A stretch of 7,978 nucleotides of DNA, from assembly GCA_049513695.1 (NCBI GenBank), contig JBEKVW010000090.1:1-7978 (forward strand), given 5' to 3'. The position numbers were made by a program, and so were the translations under genes. How positions within the stretch are numbered: the stretch's first letter is position 1; the number at the start of each line of letters is the position of its first letter. Below, piece after piece: positions 1 through 6,501 of the stretch. The stretch comes from UBA1162 sp049513695 (lineage in GTDB: Bacteria > Chloroflexota > Dehalococcoidia > GIF9 > UBA5629). Under the pieces are notes generated by a model, which was given only the letters and a program-made list of their open reading frames with translations, had not been told where the DNA came from and ran no database searches.

Positions 1-54
1 CGTTATTTCGATGGTGAAACCGCCTGTTCTTTCATGCAAGCTGAGTTAATTTGA

Positions 55-72
55 TACAATAAATTACCAGGT
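55..72 (+). promoter_or_regulatory. Possible -10 box and weak ribosome binding site before tldD
   Basis: The sequence TACAAT at 55-60 is a good -10 hexamer. No convincing -35 lies 16-18 nt upstream; the best is TTCATG at 31-36, with 18-nt spacing. A start of transcription near 67 would leave a leader of only about 12 nt containing AGGT at 69-72, a weak Shine-Dalgarno 6 nt before the ATG at 79. Frame 1 is open from the window edge to a TGA at 52-54 (17 codons), so positions 1-54 may be the tail of an upstream gene. That stretch is too short to judge, and tldD could equally be transcribed from further upstream. Confidence 0.3.
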
Positions 73-78
73 CTGTAT

Positions 79-1437
79 ATGAAGGACGTACTTTTTTCTG
101 CGATCGCAGGGCAAAAGGCTGACTATATCGAGATTCGCCTTGATGAAAGCAGCTCAAGCAGGCTGACTTTCCGCGGGGACCGCCTCGAGGAGGCGGGGAG
201 GAGCGCCAGTACGGGAGGCAACGTAAGGGCGCTCGTACGGGGCGGCTGGGGATTTGTAACCTTTAACAGCCTGGATAATCTGGCAGATAAGGTAGCCCTG
301 GCCGTTGAACAGGCGGGGTATGTCGGTAAGGAGGATAGCAAGTTCAGCCCTATCGCGCCTGCAACCGACATTGTATCAGCCGAATTCAAGAAAAACCCCC
401 TAGATATAGCGCTTTCGGCCAAGAAAGACATCCTGGATGAATACAACCGGCTGATGCTGGGCACACCGGAAGTGCAGACTACCAGCATCGGTTACGCCGA
501 CACTCAGAAAAAGGTAACGCTGGTCACTTCGGAAGGAGCACATATAGAACAGAGCCGCATCGATGTCAGCCTGCGGCTTACCGCCATAGCCAGCAGGGAT
601 GGCGACGTGCAGCAGGTTGGCCTCAGTATCGGCAGCAAAGGTGATTTCGCCGTTGTAGAGAATTTGCATAATGCGGCCAAAGATATCGCCCGCCGCGCCG
701 TTGCGCTGCTCTCGGCTCCCCATGTAAAAGGAGGGACTTATACGGTAGTACTGGACCCTATACTGGCCGGCGTGTTTGTGCACGAAGCGTTCGGGCATCT
801 TTCCGAGGCTGATCACGTTTACGAGAATCCGCAGCTGCGCGAAATAATGGTGCTGGGACGCAGGTTCGGAGGCAAACATTTGAACATCATCGACGGTGCG
901 GCCGTACCCGGACTGCGCGGCAGCTTTAAATACGATGATGAGGGTACCCCCGCCACTAAAACATACCTTATCCGGGAGGGCATCCTTAACAGCAGGCTTC
1001 ATTCCAGGGAGACAGCCGCCAGAATGAATGAAACACCCACCGGCAATGCCAGGGCCATAAATTACCAGTTCCCGCCCATAGTTCGCATGACCAATACCTA
1101 TATTGAACCGGGCCGGACTTCCTTTGACGATATGATCAGCGATATAAAAGAGGGTATCTACGCAAGGGAATGGTATGGCGGGACCACCAGTCTGGAAATG
1201 TTTACATTCTCCGCAGGTGAAGCTTATATGATCAGGGACGGTAAGGTTGCGGAGATGATTAAACCCATAGTGCTCACCGGCAACGTTTTTACAACTCTTG
1301 ATAATATAGACGCAATAGGAAATGATCTGGATATGAACCAGGGCGGTGGATGCGGAAAGGCCGGCCAATCACCCCTGCCAGTGTCCAACGGTAGCCCGCA
1401 TATACGGATAAAGAATTGTCTGATCGGGGGAAAGTGA
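79..1437 (+). CDS. tldD: TldD, metalloprotease subunit of the TldD/TldE complex
   Basis: This is the catalytic subunit of the cytoplasmic TldD/TldE zinc protease. In other bacteria the complex trims or degrades small unstructured peptides, such as the microcin B17 leader and the CcdA antitoxin. The 452-residue length is normal for the family. The N-terminal domain covers roughly residues 10-80, and the metal-binding C-terminal domain starts near 220. The HExxxH motif is read as HEAFGH at residues 235-240, followed by LSEAD. The third ligand candidate is Cys425 in GGGCGKAGQ near the C-terminus. The His-to-Cys spacing of about 190 residues agrees with what I recall for E. coli TldD, so all expected catalytic residues are present. 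The ATG at 79 gives the family's usual N-terminus. It is the first gene of a five-gene run; tldE starts at the base after its stop codon. The natural substrate cannot be read from the sequence. Confidence 0.95.
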   Translation: MKDVLFSAIAGQKADYIEIRLDESSSSRLTFRGDRLEEAGRSASTGGNVRALVRGGWGFVTFNSLDNLADKVALAVEQAGYVGKEDSKFSPIAPATDIVSAEFKKNPLDIALSAKKDILDEYNRLMLGTPEVQTTSIGYADTQKKVTLVTSEGAHIEQSRIDVSLRLTAIASRDGDVQQVGLSIGSKGDFAVVENLHNAAKDIARRAVALLSAPHVKGGTYTVVLDPILAGVFVHEAFGHLSEADHVYENPQLREIMVLGRRFGGKHLNIIDGAAVPGLRGSFKYDDEGTPATKTYLIREGILNSRLHSRETAARMNETPTGNARAINYQFPPIVRMTNTYIEPGRTSFDDMISDIKEGIYAREWYGGTTSLEMFTFSAGEAYMIRDGKVAEMIKPIVLTGNVFTTLDNIDAIGNDLDMNQGGGCGKAGQSPLPVSNGSPHIRIKNCLIGGK

Positions 1438-2736
1438 GTGGAGGAGCTCCTTAAAATCGCACGTAAATCCGCAGAAAGTGCCGAGGTCTTTCATATGGTG
1501 TCCCGCAGGACCACGGCTCAATTTGAAGCCAACCGCTTGAAACAGATACAAACCCGGGAAAGCACGGCAACCGCTTTACGCATCGTTAAGAAGGGCAGGG
1601 TGGGCTTTGCCCAGGCAAGCGGCAATATCAAAGGCAAAGACCTGCTCAAAATGGCGCTGGAAACCAGCCCCTTCGGCTACCAGGTGAATTTCCTCTTCCC
1701 CTCCTTCGAATCGTTTCCCCAAGTAGAAGTATTCGATCCTCAGGTAGAGGGCACCTCCATCAAGGACATAGTCAGCCTGGGCGAAAACATTATCCGAGAG
1801 GTCTGCGCTAATACGCCGGGAATCCTGTGCGAGGGCAGCCTCTCAAGTGGCACCGCTACCTTGACCATTGATAATACCAGCGGCGAGAATGCCAGTTGTA
1901 GGCGCAGCAGTTTCAGCGTCAGCATGGACGGGATGTTGATTCGCGATGGCGATATGCTCTACGTCGGCGATATTCGGAGCTCGTGCCGGCCCATAATCGA
2001 CCATGCACCAATCTCCGGCGAGATTATCCGTCAGCTGAACCTGGCCAGGAAAAACGCTTCTATCGGCACCGGTACATTCCCGGTTATCTTCACGCCTTTC
2101 GGGGTTGCCGGCGCTCTACTGGCGCCCCTTATTTCGGCCTTTAACGGCAAAACAGTGCTGGATGGGGCTTCCCCATTGAAGGATAAAATAGGGCAGCAGA
2201 TATTCGATAAACGCTTCTCTTTCCATGATGATCCCACCATACCCTTCCAACCGGGCAGCACACCGTTTGACGATGAAGGGGTTCCGGCCCGCAAAAATAC
2301 GCTCGTTGACGCTGGGACGGTAGAGCAATTCTATTACGATCTGCACACGGCAGCCCTGGCCGGAACGCACAGCACCGGCAACGGCAACCGCAACGGCGGT
2401 ATGCCGTCACCTTCACCGCATGCGCTGGTTATTGATCCCGGCCACACTCCTCTAGACGAAATGATAAAAAATATCAAGGAAGGCCTGATCGTAGAGCAGT
2501 TGATGGGCGCGGAGCAGGGCAATATTCTTAACGGCGATTTCAGCGGTAATGTGTTATTGGGCTACAAGGTTGAAAACGGCGTCATAGCCGGCCGCGTTAA
2601 AGATACCATGGTGTACGGGAATGTCTATCAGCTACTTAAAGACATCACAGCTATCGGGAACGACTCTCGCTGGATAGCGGGCTATGTTAATACCCCCAGC
2701 ATCTGTTGCGCGCAGATATCAATTGCGTCAAAATAA
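1438..2736 (+). CDS. tldE: TldE/PmbA, non-catalytic partner subunit of TldD
   Basis: This is a homologue of TldD that pairs with it in the heterodimeric protease. The 432-residue protein shares the family layout: an N-terminal domain with EANRLKQIQTRES near residues 28-42, and a C-terminal domain ending in a conserved DITAIGNDSRW segment. At the position equivalent to TldD's HEAFGH, around residues 216-231, it reads VIFTPFGVAGALLAPL. No HExxxH is present, and the GGGCGKAGQ cysteine motif of TldD is also missing. It is therefore the structural or substrate-guiding TldE/PmbA subunit, not a second protease. The start is a GTG directly abutting the tldD stop (TGA-GTG), with a G-rich Shine-Dalgarno-like run (GGGGGAAAG, 1426-1434) 3 nt upstream. 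This arrangement favours coupled translation and equal amounts of the two subunits. Confidence 0.93.
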   Translation: MEELLKIARKSAESAEVFHMVSRRTTAQFEANRLKQIQTRESTATALRIVKKGRVGFAQASGNIKGKDLLKMALETSPFGYQVNFLFPSFESFPQVEVFDPQVEGTSIKDIVSLGENIIREVCANTPGILCEGSLSSGTATLTIDNTSGENASCRRSSFSVSMDGMLIRDGDMLYVGDIRSSCRPIIDHAPISGEIIRQLNLARKNASIGTGTFPVIFTPFGVAGALLAPLISAFNGKTVLDGASPLKDKIGQQIFDKRFSFHDDPTIPFQPGSTPFDDEGVPARKNTLVDAGTVEQFYYDLHTAALAGTHSTGNGNRNGGMPSPSPHALVIDPGHTPLDEMIKNIKEGLIVEQLMGAEQGNILNGDFSGNVLLGYKVENGVIAGRVKDTMVYGNVYQLLKDITAIGNDSRWIAGYVNTPSICCAQISIASK

Positions 2737-2740
2737 CGAC

Positions 2741-3562
2741 ATGAAAAAACTGGTAAACTTCCGCAAAGAGCCGAGGCCGAAATCATGTGACTTGCTGGCC
2801 GCCTGGCCCGGTATCGGAAATCTTTCGCTCATATTGACCAGGTACCTCAGAGAAAAGCTACAAGCCGAGGAGATCGGGGAAATCGAGCCCTTCTCCTTCT
2901 TCGATCCCATCGGGGTCATGGTAAAGGACAATATAGTTGAGGCGCCGCAATTCCCCGAAGGCAAATTTTATTACTGGCACAATCCCAGCGGTAAAAAAGA
3001 TATTATGTTCTTCATCAGCGATGAGCAGCCCACTTTCAAAGGGTACGATCTGGCCAACTTCATTCTGGATATATCCCGTAAATTCAAAGTGCAGCGGATT
3101 TATACCTTCGCTGCTGCCATCGCCAAGATACACCACACTGAACAACCCAAGGTCTGGGGTGTAGCCACTGACGCCAGGCTCATCGACTTTCTTAAAAAAT
3201 ATGAAGTGGTATTAAGGGGACGGTTACAGATAGCCGGACTTAACGGCCTGCTGTTGGGAGTTGCCAGGGAACGCGGCATGGAAGGCATATGCCTGCTGGG
3301 GGAAGTGCCATCCTACACCACCCGCATACCCAACCCCAAAGCGGCGCTGGCCGTCATAAAGGTACTTCTGAAAATTCTCGATATTTCCGTCGATCTCGCA
3401 GAGCTTGCTAAAATAGCCGAAGAATCGGACCAGCAAATGAAACGTCTGGCGGCCCAGGCCATGGGCGAATATATCGACCGCTATACCAGGCCGATATGGC
3501 CGCCGCCTGAGGATGAAGAGGAATTCGAGGAAGACGAAGAAGACGAGGGCGAGGAGGACTAA
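2741..3562 (+). CDS. PAC2-family (proteasome assembly chaperone 2-like) protein
   Basis: This 273-residue protein has the PAC2 fold signature. AWPGIGNLSL at residues 21-30 is the N-terminal PAC2 glycine motif. IYTFAAAIA (120-128) and GLNGLLLGVARERGMEGICL (166-185) match the later conserved blocks. SYTTRIPNPKAALAVIKVLL around 191-210 precedes the C-terminal helices. Eukaryotic and archaeal relatives assist proteasome assembly; the function in bacteria is not settled. The tail from 257 to 273 is almost entirely Glu and Asp. An upstream in-frame ATG at 2684 lies deep inside tldE. The ATG at 2741, 4 nt after the tldE stop, gives the expected N-terminus (MKKLVNF) and is preferred, although no clear Shine-Dalgarno precedes it, so coupling to tldE is likely. 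The family call is firm and the role is unknown. Confidence 0.85.
   Translation: MKKLVNFRKEPRPKSCDLLAAWPGIGNLSLILTRYLREKLQAEEIGEIEPFSFFDPIGVMVKDNIVEAPQFPEGKFYYWHNPSGKKDIMFFISDEQPTFKGYDLANFILDISRKFKVQRIYTFAAAIAKIHHTEQPKVWGVATDARLIDFLKKYEVVLRGRLQIAGLNGLLLGVARERGMEGICLLGEVPSYTTRIPNPKAALAVIKVLLKILDISVDLAELAKIAEESDQQMKRLAAQAMGEYIDRYTRPIWPPPEDEEEFEEDEEDEGEED
3551..3557 (+). promoter_or_regulatory. Shine-Dalgarno of the HEAT-repeat gene, inside the PAC2 tail codons
   Basis: GAGGAGG lies 5 nt before the ATG at 3563 and is a strong match to the anti-Shine-Dalgarno sequence. These bases are also the Glu-Glu-Asp codons at the end of the PAC2-family gene. The site fixes the start of the downstream gene at the ATG immediately after the TAA. 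Confidence 0.8.
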
Positions 3563-4495
3563 ATGGATTCGAAGCAACAACAGGTTGTCGAAGTTATAGC
3601 CAAAATTTTGAACTCAGATCAAGAAATACTGAATTCCGAAATTGCTGTTCTGTCCGACCTCAATGACTACGACTTGGCAAAATTCGGAACAGCCTGGCAA
3701 GGTGCTGGTCCCGAGAAAAGACTAAGCTTGATTTCCAGATTGGTAAGCATCAGTGAAGACGACGTGATCCTTGATTTCACCAGGATTTTCAAGATGGGGC
3801 TGGATGACACCGAGGAAAACATCCGCATAAAATCCCTTGAAGGGCTGGAGCTGGAAGATAAATATATCTACGCCTGGCCTATCATCAAAGTTCTTAAATC
3901 GGATGCATCAGAGGAAGTGCGAGCGGTGGCGGCGCGTGCACTCAGCAAGTTTGCCCTGATGGCAGAGCTCGGCGACGTGCCCGAAAGCGTTATCCAGGAT
4001 ATATTCAGCGCATTAATGGATATCCTGGAAAATACTAAAGAGCCTCTGACCGTACGGCGGCGTGCACTGGAAGCCATAGCGCCATTCCATCAGGAACTGG
4101 TGGAAGACTATATAGAGGACTACTACCATAGCGAAGATGCCAAGGTTAAAGCCAGCGCCATATTCGCCATGGGACTCAACTGCAATTCACGGTGGCTCGA
4201 TTTTCTTATAGACGAGATGCAGAGTAAGGCGCCGGAGTTCAGATATGAGGCGGCCAAAGCCAGCGGCGAAATCGAGGATGAGCAAGCAGTTCCTTACCTG
4301 TTGAACTTATTGAACGACGATGACCACGAAGTGCAGGATGCTGCTATTATGTCACTCGGCAAAATTGGCGGCAAAGAGGCGAAACAGGCTTTGCAGAGGC
4401 TTAGTAAATCAAAAGAACCACGGATCAAAGACGCGGCCAAAGCCGCTTTAACAGAGCTTTCAGCTTGCGAAGATCCACTATCTTTGAGTTTCTAA
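3563..4495 (+). CDS. HEAT-repeat (PBS lyase-like) scaffold protein
   Basis: This is a 310-residue all-helical protein. It has at least five degenerate HEAT-type units, clearest in the second half. Examples are EEVRAVAARALSKFALMAEL (117-136), VRRRALEAIAPF (164-175), AKVKASAIFAMG (193-204), PEFRYEAAKASGEIEDEQAV (224-243), HEVQDAAIMSLGKIGGKEAK (255-274) and PRIKDAAKAALTEL (286-299). Each shows the A/G-helix spacing and the D/E-x-V-R/K entry typical of PBS-lyase HEAT repeats. Residues 1-60 are not clearly repetitive. There is no signal peptide or membrane segment, so a cytoplasmic protein-binding solenoid is expected. Despite the family name, nothing suggests phycobilin chemistry. It starts at the base after the PAC2 stop (TAA-ATG) with a strong Shine-Dalgarno. 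Its 3' end overlaps the GNAT gene by 31 nt. The binding partner is unknown; operon neighbours are the obvious candidates. Confidence 0.85.
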   Translation: MDSKQQQVVEVIAKILNSDQEILNSEIAVLSDLNDYDLAKFGTAWQGAGPEKRLSLISRLVSISEDDVILDFTRIFKMGLDDTEENIRIKSLEGLELEDKYIYAWPIIKVLKSDASEEVRAVAARALSKFALMAELGDVPESVIQDIFSALMDILENTKEPLTVRRRALEAIAPFHQELVEDYIEDYYHSEDAKVKASAIFAMGLNCNSRWLDFLIDEMQSKAPEFRYEAAKASGEIEDEQAVPYLLNLLNDDDHEVQDAAIMSLGKIGGKEAKQALQRLSKSKEPRIKDAAKAALTELSACEDPLSLSF

Positions 4496-5025
4496 ACAGA
4501 CAGCCTGATCTGACCGGAGAAAAAGTCAGGCTTCGCTCGAGGCGTCTGGAAGATGCTGCGGACGAATACCGCTGGCGCGTGGACGAGGAGTTGTGCAAGC
4601 TCGATGCTGCTATACCTATTACCCTTCCCTATAATGAGTTCCGGGACCGCTATACACTGGAGCTTGAGTGTCCGGGGCTAACCTATACCCTGGCTATCGA
4701 CGCCCTTGAGGGCAGACATATAGGCAACTGCAGTCTTTTCAACTTCGATTTCCTCAACTCCGTAGGCGAGATCGGGATCCTGATTGGCGAGAAGGTGTAC
4801 TGGGAACGTGGTTATGGCGTTGATGCCATCAAAACCTTCATAACCCATATTTTTGAGACTTCGGAAATAAACAGGATCATTTTGAGGACGCTTAACTGGA
4901 ACGGCCGCGCACAAAGATGCTTTGAGAAATGCGGCTTTCAGGCCTTCGGCAACCTGTCTAAAGGCGAGTATGACTTTATTATGATGGATATCAAACGGCG
5001 GAATATGTTGAAGGACGATCAGTAG
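4465..5025 (+). CDS. GNAT N-acetyltransferase, RimJ/RimL type
   Basis: This is a predicted acetyl-CoA-dependent N-acetyltransferase of 186 residues. The domain opens with LTGEKVRLRSRRLEDA (16-31). It continues through the beta-strand segment GEIGILIGEKVYWERGYGVD (101-120), where ERGYGVDA is the acetyl-CoA pyrophosphate loop (R/Q-x-x-G-x-G/A). It closes with INRIILRTLNWNGRAQRCFEKCGFQ (135-159), whose N-x-R-A-x-x-x-x-E-K-x-G-F pattern is the standard GNAT C-terminal motif. The most similar characterised group is RimJ/RimL, which acetylates protein N-termini, but related enzymes act on small molecules, so the substrate is open. No in-frame ATG, GTG or TTG exists between the upstream stop at 4405 and the TTG at 4465, and the next possible start would cut into the fold. 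TTG 4465 is therefore the likely start despite a poor Shine-Dalgarno. The gene overlaps the HEAT gene by 31 nt and the convergent speE by 7 nt. Confidence 0.85.
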   Translation: MRRSTIFEFLNRQPDLTGEKVRLRSRRLEDAADEYRWRVDEELCKLDAAIPITLPYNEFRDRYTLELECPGLTYTLAIDALEGRHIGNCSLFNFDFLNSVGEIGILIGEKVYWERGYGVDAIKTFITHIFETSEINRIILRTLNWNGRAQRCFEKCGFQAFGNLSKGEYDFIMMDIKRRNMLKDDQ

Positions 5026-5948
5026 ACGAATATCGGTGCTTCGTCCGTTATAATGCGCCGTGCCCGCCTGAGCCTCAGCCGCAGCCTTTTGGGCAAAGAG
5101 AATAGTCCCCTGTGTGCAATCCCGTCATATGACCTTAAGTTTCCTGACACTCTCTCTGCAATTCTGCTGTTTATTTCCCTTGGTGACAGCCGCGTTGGGT
5201 CCAGATTGTCCGATGCAGTATGAAAACCCCACAGATCGACGAAAGACGGTACGTATACCTGGTACGGACGCACAACCTTGAATATGCTTTTCAGCGTCCG
5301 GTTAATGGCGCAAAAATTGTGGAGGTTTATCCAGCCTGCCTGTCCTGACTGCACCACCATTATGCCGCCTGGCTTCAACTTAGCTTTCACCAACTGATAG
5401 AATTCACGGGTGTAAAGCATACGCGCCGGTCCTTCTTCCACGGGGTCGGCCAGATCGATAATAGCAACGTCGAAACGTGCACTGGTCTGCGCAATGTATT
5501 TTCTGGCATCGTCATAAAGAATGTGCGCCCGCCGGTCTTCAAAAGAGCCTCGATGAAAGGTAGGAAGATGTTTGCGGCAGAGCCTGACCACTTCTTCGTC
5601 AATATCCACCATCACGGCCTTTTTGACTGTCCCGTGCATTAACACGTCCCTCAATGTAGCCCCCTCACCTCCGCCAGCTATAAATACATCCTGGGGATCG
5701 GGATGGGTCAGCATGGCCGGATGGACCAGCGACTCATGGTAGATAAACTCGTCCTTTTCGCCCGACTGTATCTTCCCGTCGAGGACGAGGCATATGCCGA
5801 AGGTATGTGTCTCAACTATCTGGGCATGCTGAAACTCGGTAGTTGTGTCACGTAATACGCGATTGATCCCATGTATCTGTACTAGGTCCTGTGAAAGCTC
5901 ATCGATAAGCCATTTGTTCTTATTGAAGTAGTCGGGTCTGGCCGTCAT
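5019..5948 (-). CDS. speE: Aminopropyltransferase, ACL5/thermospermine synthase-like (spermidine synthase family)
   Basis: The enzyme transfers the aminopropyl group of decarboxylated S-adenosylmethionine to a polyamine in the cytoplasm. The 309-residue protein has the family motifs in order. DGKIQSGEKDEFIYHE covers 57-72, GGGEGATLRDVL (92-103) is the nucleotide-binding loop, and VDIDEEVV (114-121) holds the acidic ribose ligand. YDDA lies at 145-148, and IIDLADPVEEGPARMLYT (163-180) carries catalytic Asp165 and Asp168. FVDLWGFHTASD spans 236-247. As I remember them, GGGEG, DLADPxEGGP and SFxDxWG are characteristic of plant ACL5 thermospermine synthases, whereas ordinary SpeE has GGGDGG and DSTDPxGPA. 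The product may therefore be thermospermine or another longer polyamine rather than spermidine. Residues 287-298 are very Arg-rich. The start ATG shares one base with the speD stop (TAATG), and AAGGTGA lies 10 nt upstream (5959-5965). The symbol marks the family, not proven specificity. Confidence 0.9.
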   Translation of the reverse strand: MTARPDYFNKNKWLIDELSQDLVQIHGINRVLRDTTTEFQHAQIVETHTFGICLVLDGKIQSGEKDEFIYHESLVHPAMLTHPDPQDVFIAGGGEGATLRDVLMHGTVKKAVMVDIDEEVVRLCRKHLPTFHRGSFEDRRAHILYDDARKYIAQTSARFDVAIIDLADPVEEGPARMLYTREFYQLVKAKLKPGGIMVVQSGQAGWINLHNFCAINRTLKSIFKVVRPYQVYVPSFVDLWGFHTASDNLDPTRLSPREINSRIAERVSGNLRSYDGIAHRGLFSLPKRLRLRLRRARRIITDEAPIFVY

Positions 5949-6319
5949 TAACTTACCATCACCTTGCTCTCAATAAGCACACCCCGCTTCAATTCAATAT
6001 AGGTTGTCGATTTGGCCTTCAACCTCTCTGACACCGGCTTGACCGCATTCTTCGGTTCGATAACGTCGCCGCAGGTGAAAACGTCGACGGCGGCGAAACT
6101 ATATTCCGGCCAGGTATGAATGGAGATGTGCGATTCGGCTATAATGACGACCCCGCTGACCCCCTGCGGGGTAAACTGATAGAAAGAATCCTTGATTACG
6201 GTAGCTCCTATCGACCTGGCAACGTCGGTCAACAGGGTCCGCAGGTATTCGACATCGTTCAGCAACTCTGCATTGCAGTCTTTTAATTCGATTAAGACTT
6301 GTTTCCCCAGGGCGGCCAA
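5948..6319 (-). CDS. speD: S-adenosylmethionine decarboxylase proenzyme, class 1B (Thermotoga type)
   Basis: This makes decarboxylated S-adenosylmethionine, the aminopropyl donor for the enzyme encoded next to it. The 123-residue length is that of the short bacterial/archaeal proenzymes. It should self-cleave between Glu62 and Ser63 in AESHISIHTWPEY (61-73), turning Ser63 into the pyruvoyl cofactor. His68 and Cys83 (in DVFTCG) are the processing and catalytic residues, at the same numbers I recall for the Thermotoga maritima enzyme. The start is a TTG at 6319-6317, fixed by a near-perfect Shine-Dalgarno (AAAGGAGG, complement of 6328-6335) 8 nt upstream; no ATG start is available nearby. It is the first gene of a two-gene operon with speE. 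It has a predicted promoter at 6390-6418, and no polyamine precursor gene lies in the window. Confidence 0.96.
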   Translation of the reverse strand: MAALGKQVLIELKDCNAELLNDVEYLRTLLTDVARSIGATVIKDSFYQFTPQGVSGVVIIAESHISIHTWPEYSFAAVDVFTCGDVIEPKNAVKPVSERLKAKSTTYIELKRGVLIESKVMVS

Positions 6320-6327
6320 TTGGTTGT

Positions 6328-6335
6328 CCTCCTTT
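6328..6335 (-). promoter_or_regulatory. Shine-Dalgarno of speD deciding a TTG start
   Basis: On the minus strand the bases read AAAGGAGG, 8 nt before a TTG codon. This strong site places the speD start at TTG 6319-6317, and the resulting protein puts Glu-Ser at 62-63 as in characterised class 1B enzymes. Confidence 0.85.
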
Positions 6336-6389
6336 AATGTGTCCTGGTAGCTAATGTTACATTTTCATAAACTTTTCAAACAGGCCGTA

Positions 6390-6418
6390 ATTTTATATTT
6401 TATGTTGGGCAATTTCAA
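6390..6418 (-). promoter_or_regulatory. Predicted sigma-70-type promoter of speD-speE
   Basis: On the minus strand there is TTGAAA (complement of 6413-6418), a 17-nt spacer, and TAAAAT (complement of 6390-6395). Five of six bases match consensus in each box and the spacing is ideal. Transcription would begin near 6383 and give a leader of about 63 nt. An 11-bp palindrome (AATGTTACATT, 6353-6363) lies within that leader. A second TTGAAA at 6379-6374 lacks an equally good -10. Confidence 0.65.
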
Positions 6419-6439
6419 GAAAATGTACCCTTTTGGCTA

Positions 6440-6468
6440 TTGACAAAGTCTATTTGACCTTGTAAAAT
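6440..6468 (+). promoter_or_regulatory. Near-consensus sigma-70-type promoter of the cysteine-rich protein gene
   Basis: TTGACA at 6440-6445 is a perfect -35. It is followed by a 17-nt spacer and TAAAAT at 6463-6468, a 5/6 match to the -10. The predicted start near 6475 leaves a leader of about 27 nt containing the strong AAGGAGG ribosome binding site. It is the best promoter match in the window and suggests high, possibly constitutive expression. The -35 boxes of this promoter and of the speD promoter are only about 21 nt apart and face away from each other. Confidence 0.75.
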
Positions 6469-6486
6469 GCTCGCAAAATTCATCAT

Positions 6487-6493
6487 AAGGAGG
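6487..6493 (+). promoter_or_regulatory. Shine-Dalgarno of the cysteine-rich protein gene
   Basis: AAGGAGG is a full match to the anti-Shine-Dalgarno core. It sits 8 nt before GTG 6502 but only 3 nt before ATG 6497. That ATG leads to a stop after two codons (ATG-CCG-TGA), so the GTG is the start of the long frame. Confidence 0.8.
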
Positions 6494-6501
6494 CGTATGC
6501 C

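Noticed and set aside
1..54. Open frame of 17 codons at the left edge ending in TGA.
   Set aside because: It could be the tail of an upstream gene, but so short a stretch carries no recognisable signature.
180..196. Perfect 7-bp stem with 3-nt loop (CCGCCTC-GAG-GAGGCGG) near the start of tldD.
   Set aside because: It lies within coding sequence for Arg-Leu-Glu-Glu-Ala, with no U-run after it, so it is neither a terminator nor an evident attenuator.
400..1368. Long open frame of 322 codons on the minus strand inside tldD.
   Set aside because: It is wholly antisense to a gene with an intact catalytic signature. Its translation shows no domain, and it has no ribosome binding site or promoter of note.
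2684..2740. Upstream ATG that would extend the PAC2-family protein by 19 residues.
   Set aside because: It lies inside the conserved C-terminal end of tldE, and the added residues do not resemble the family. ATG 2741 gives the normal N-terminus next to the tldE stop.
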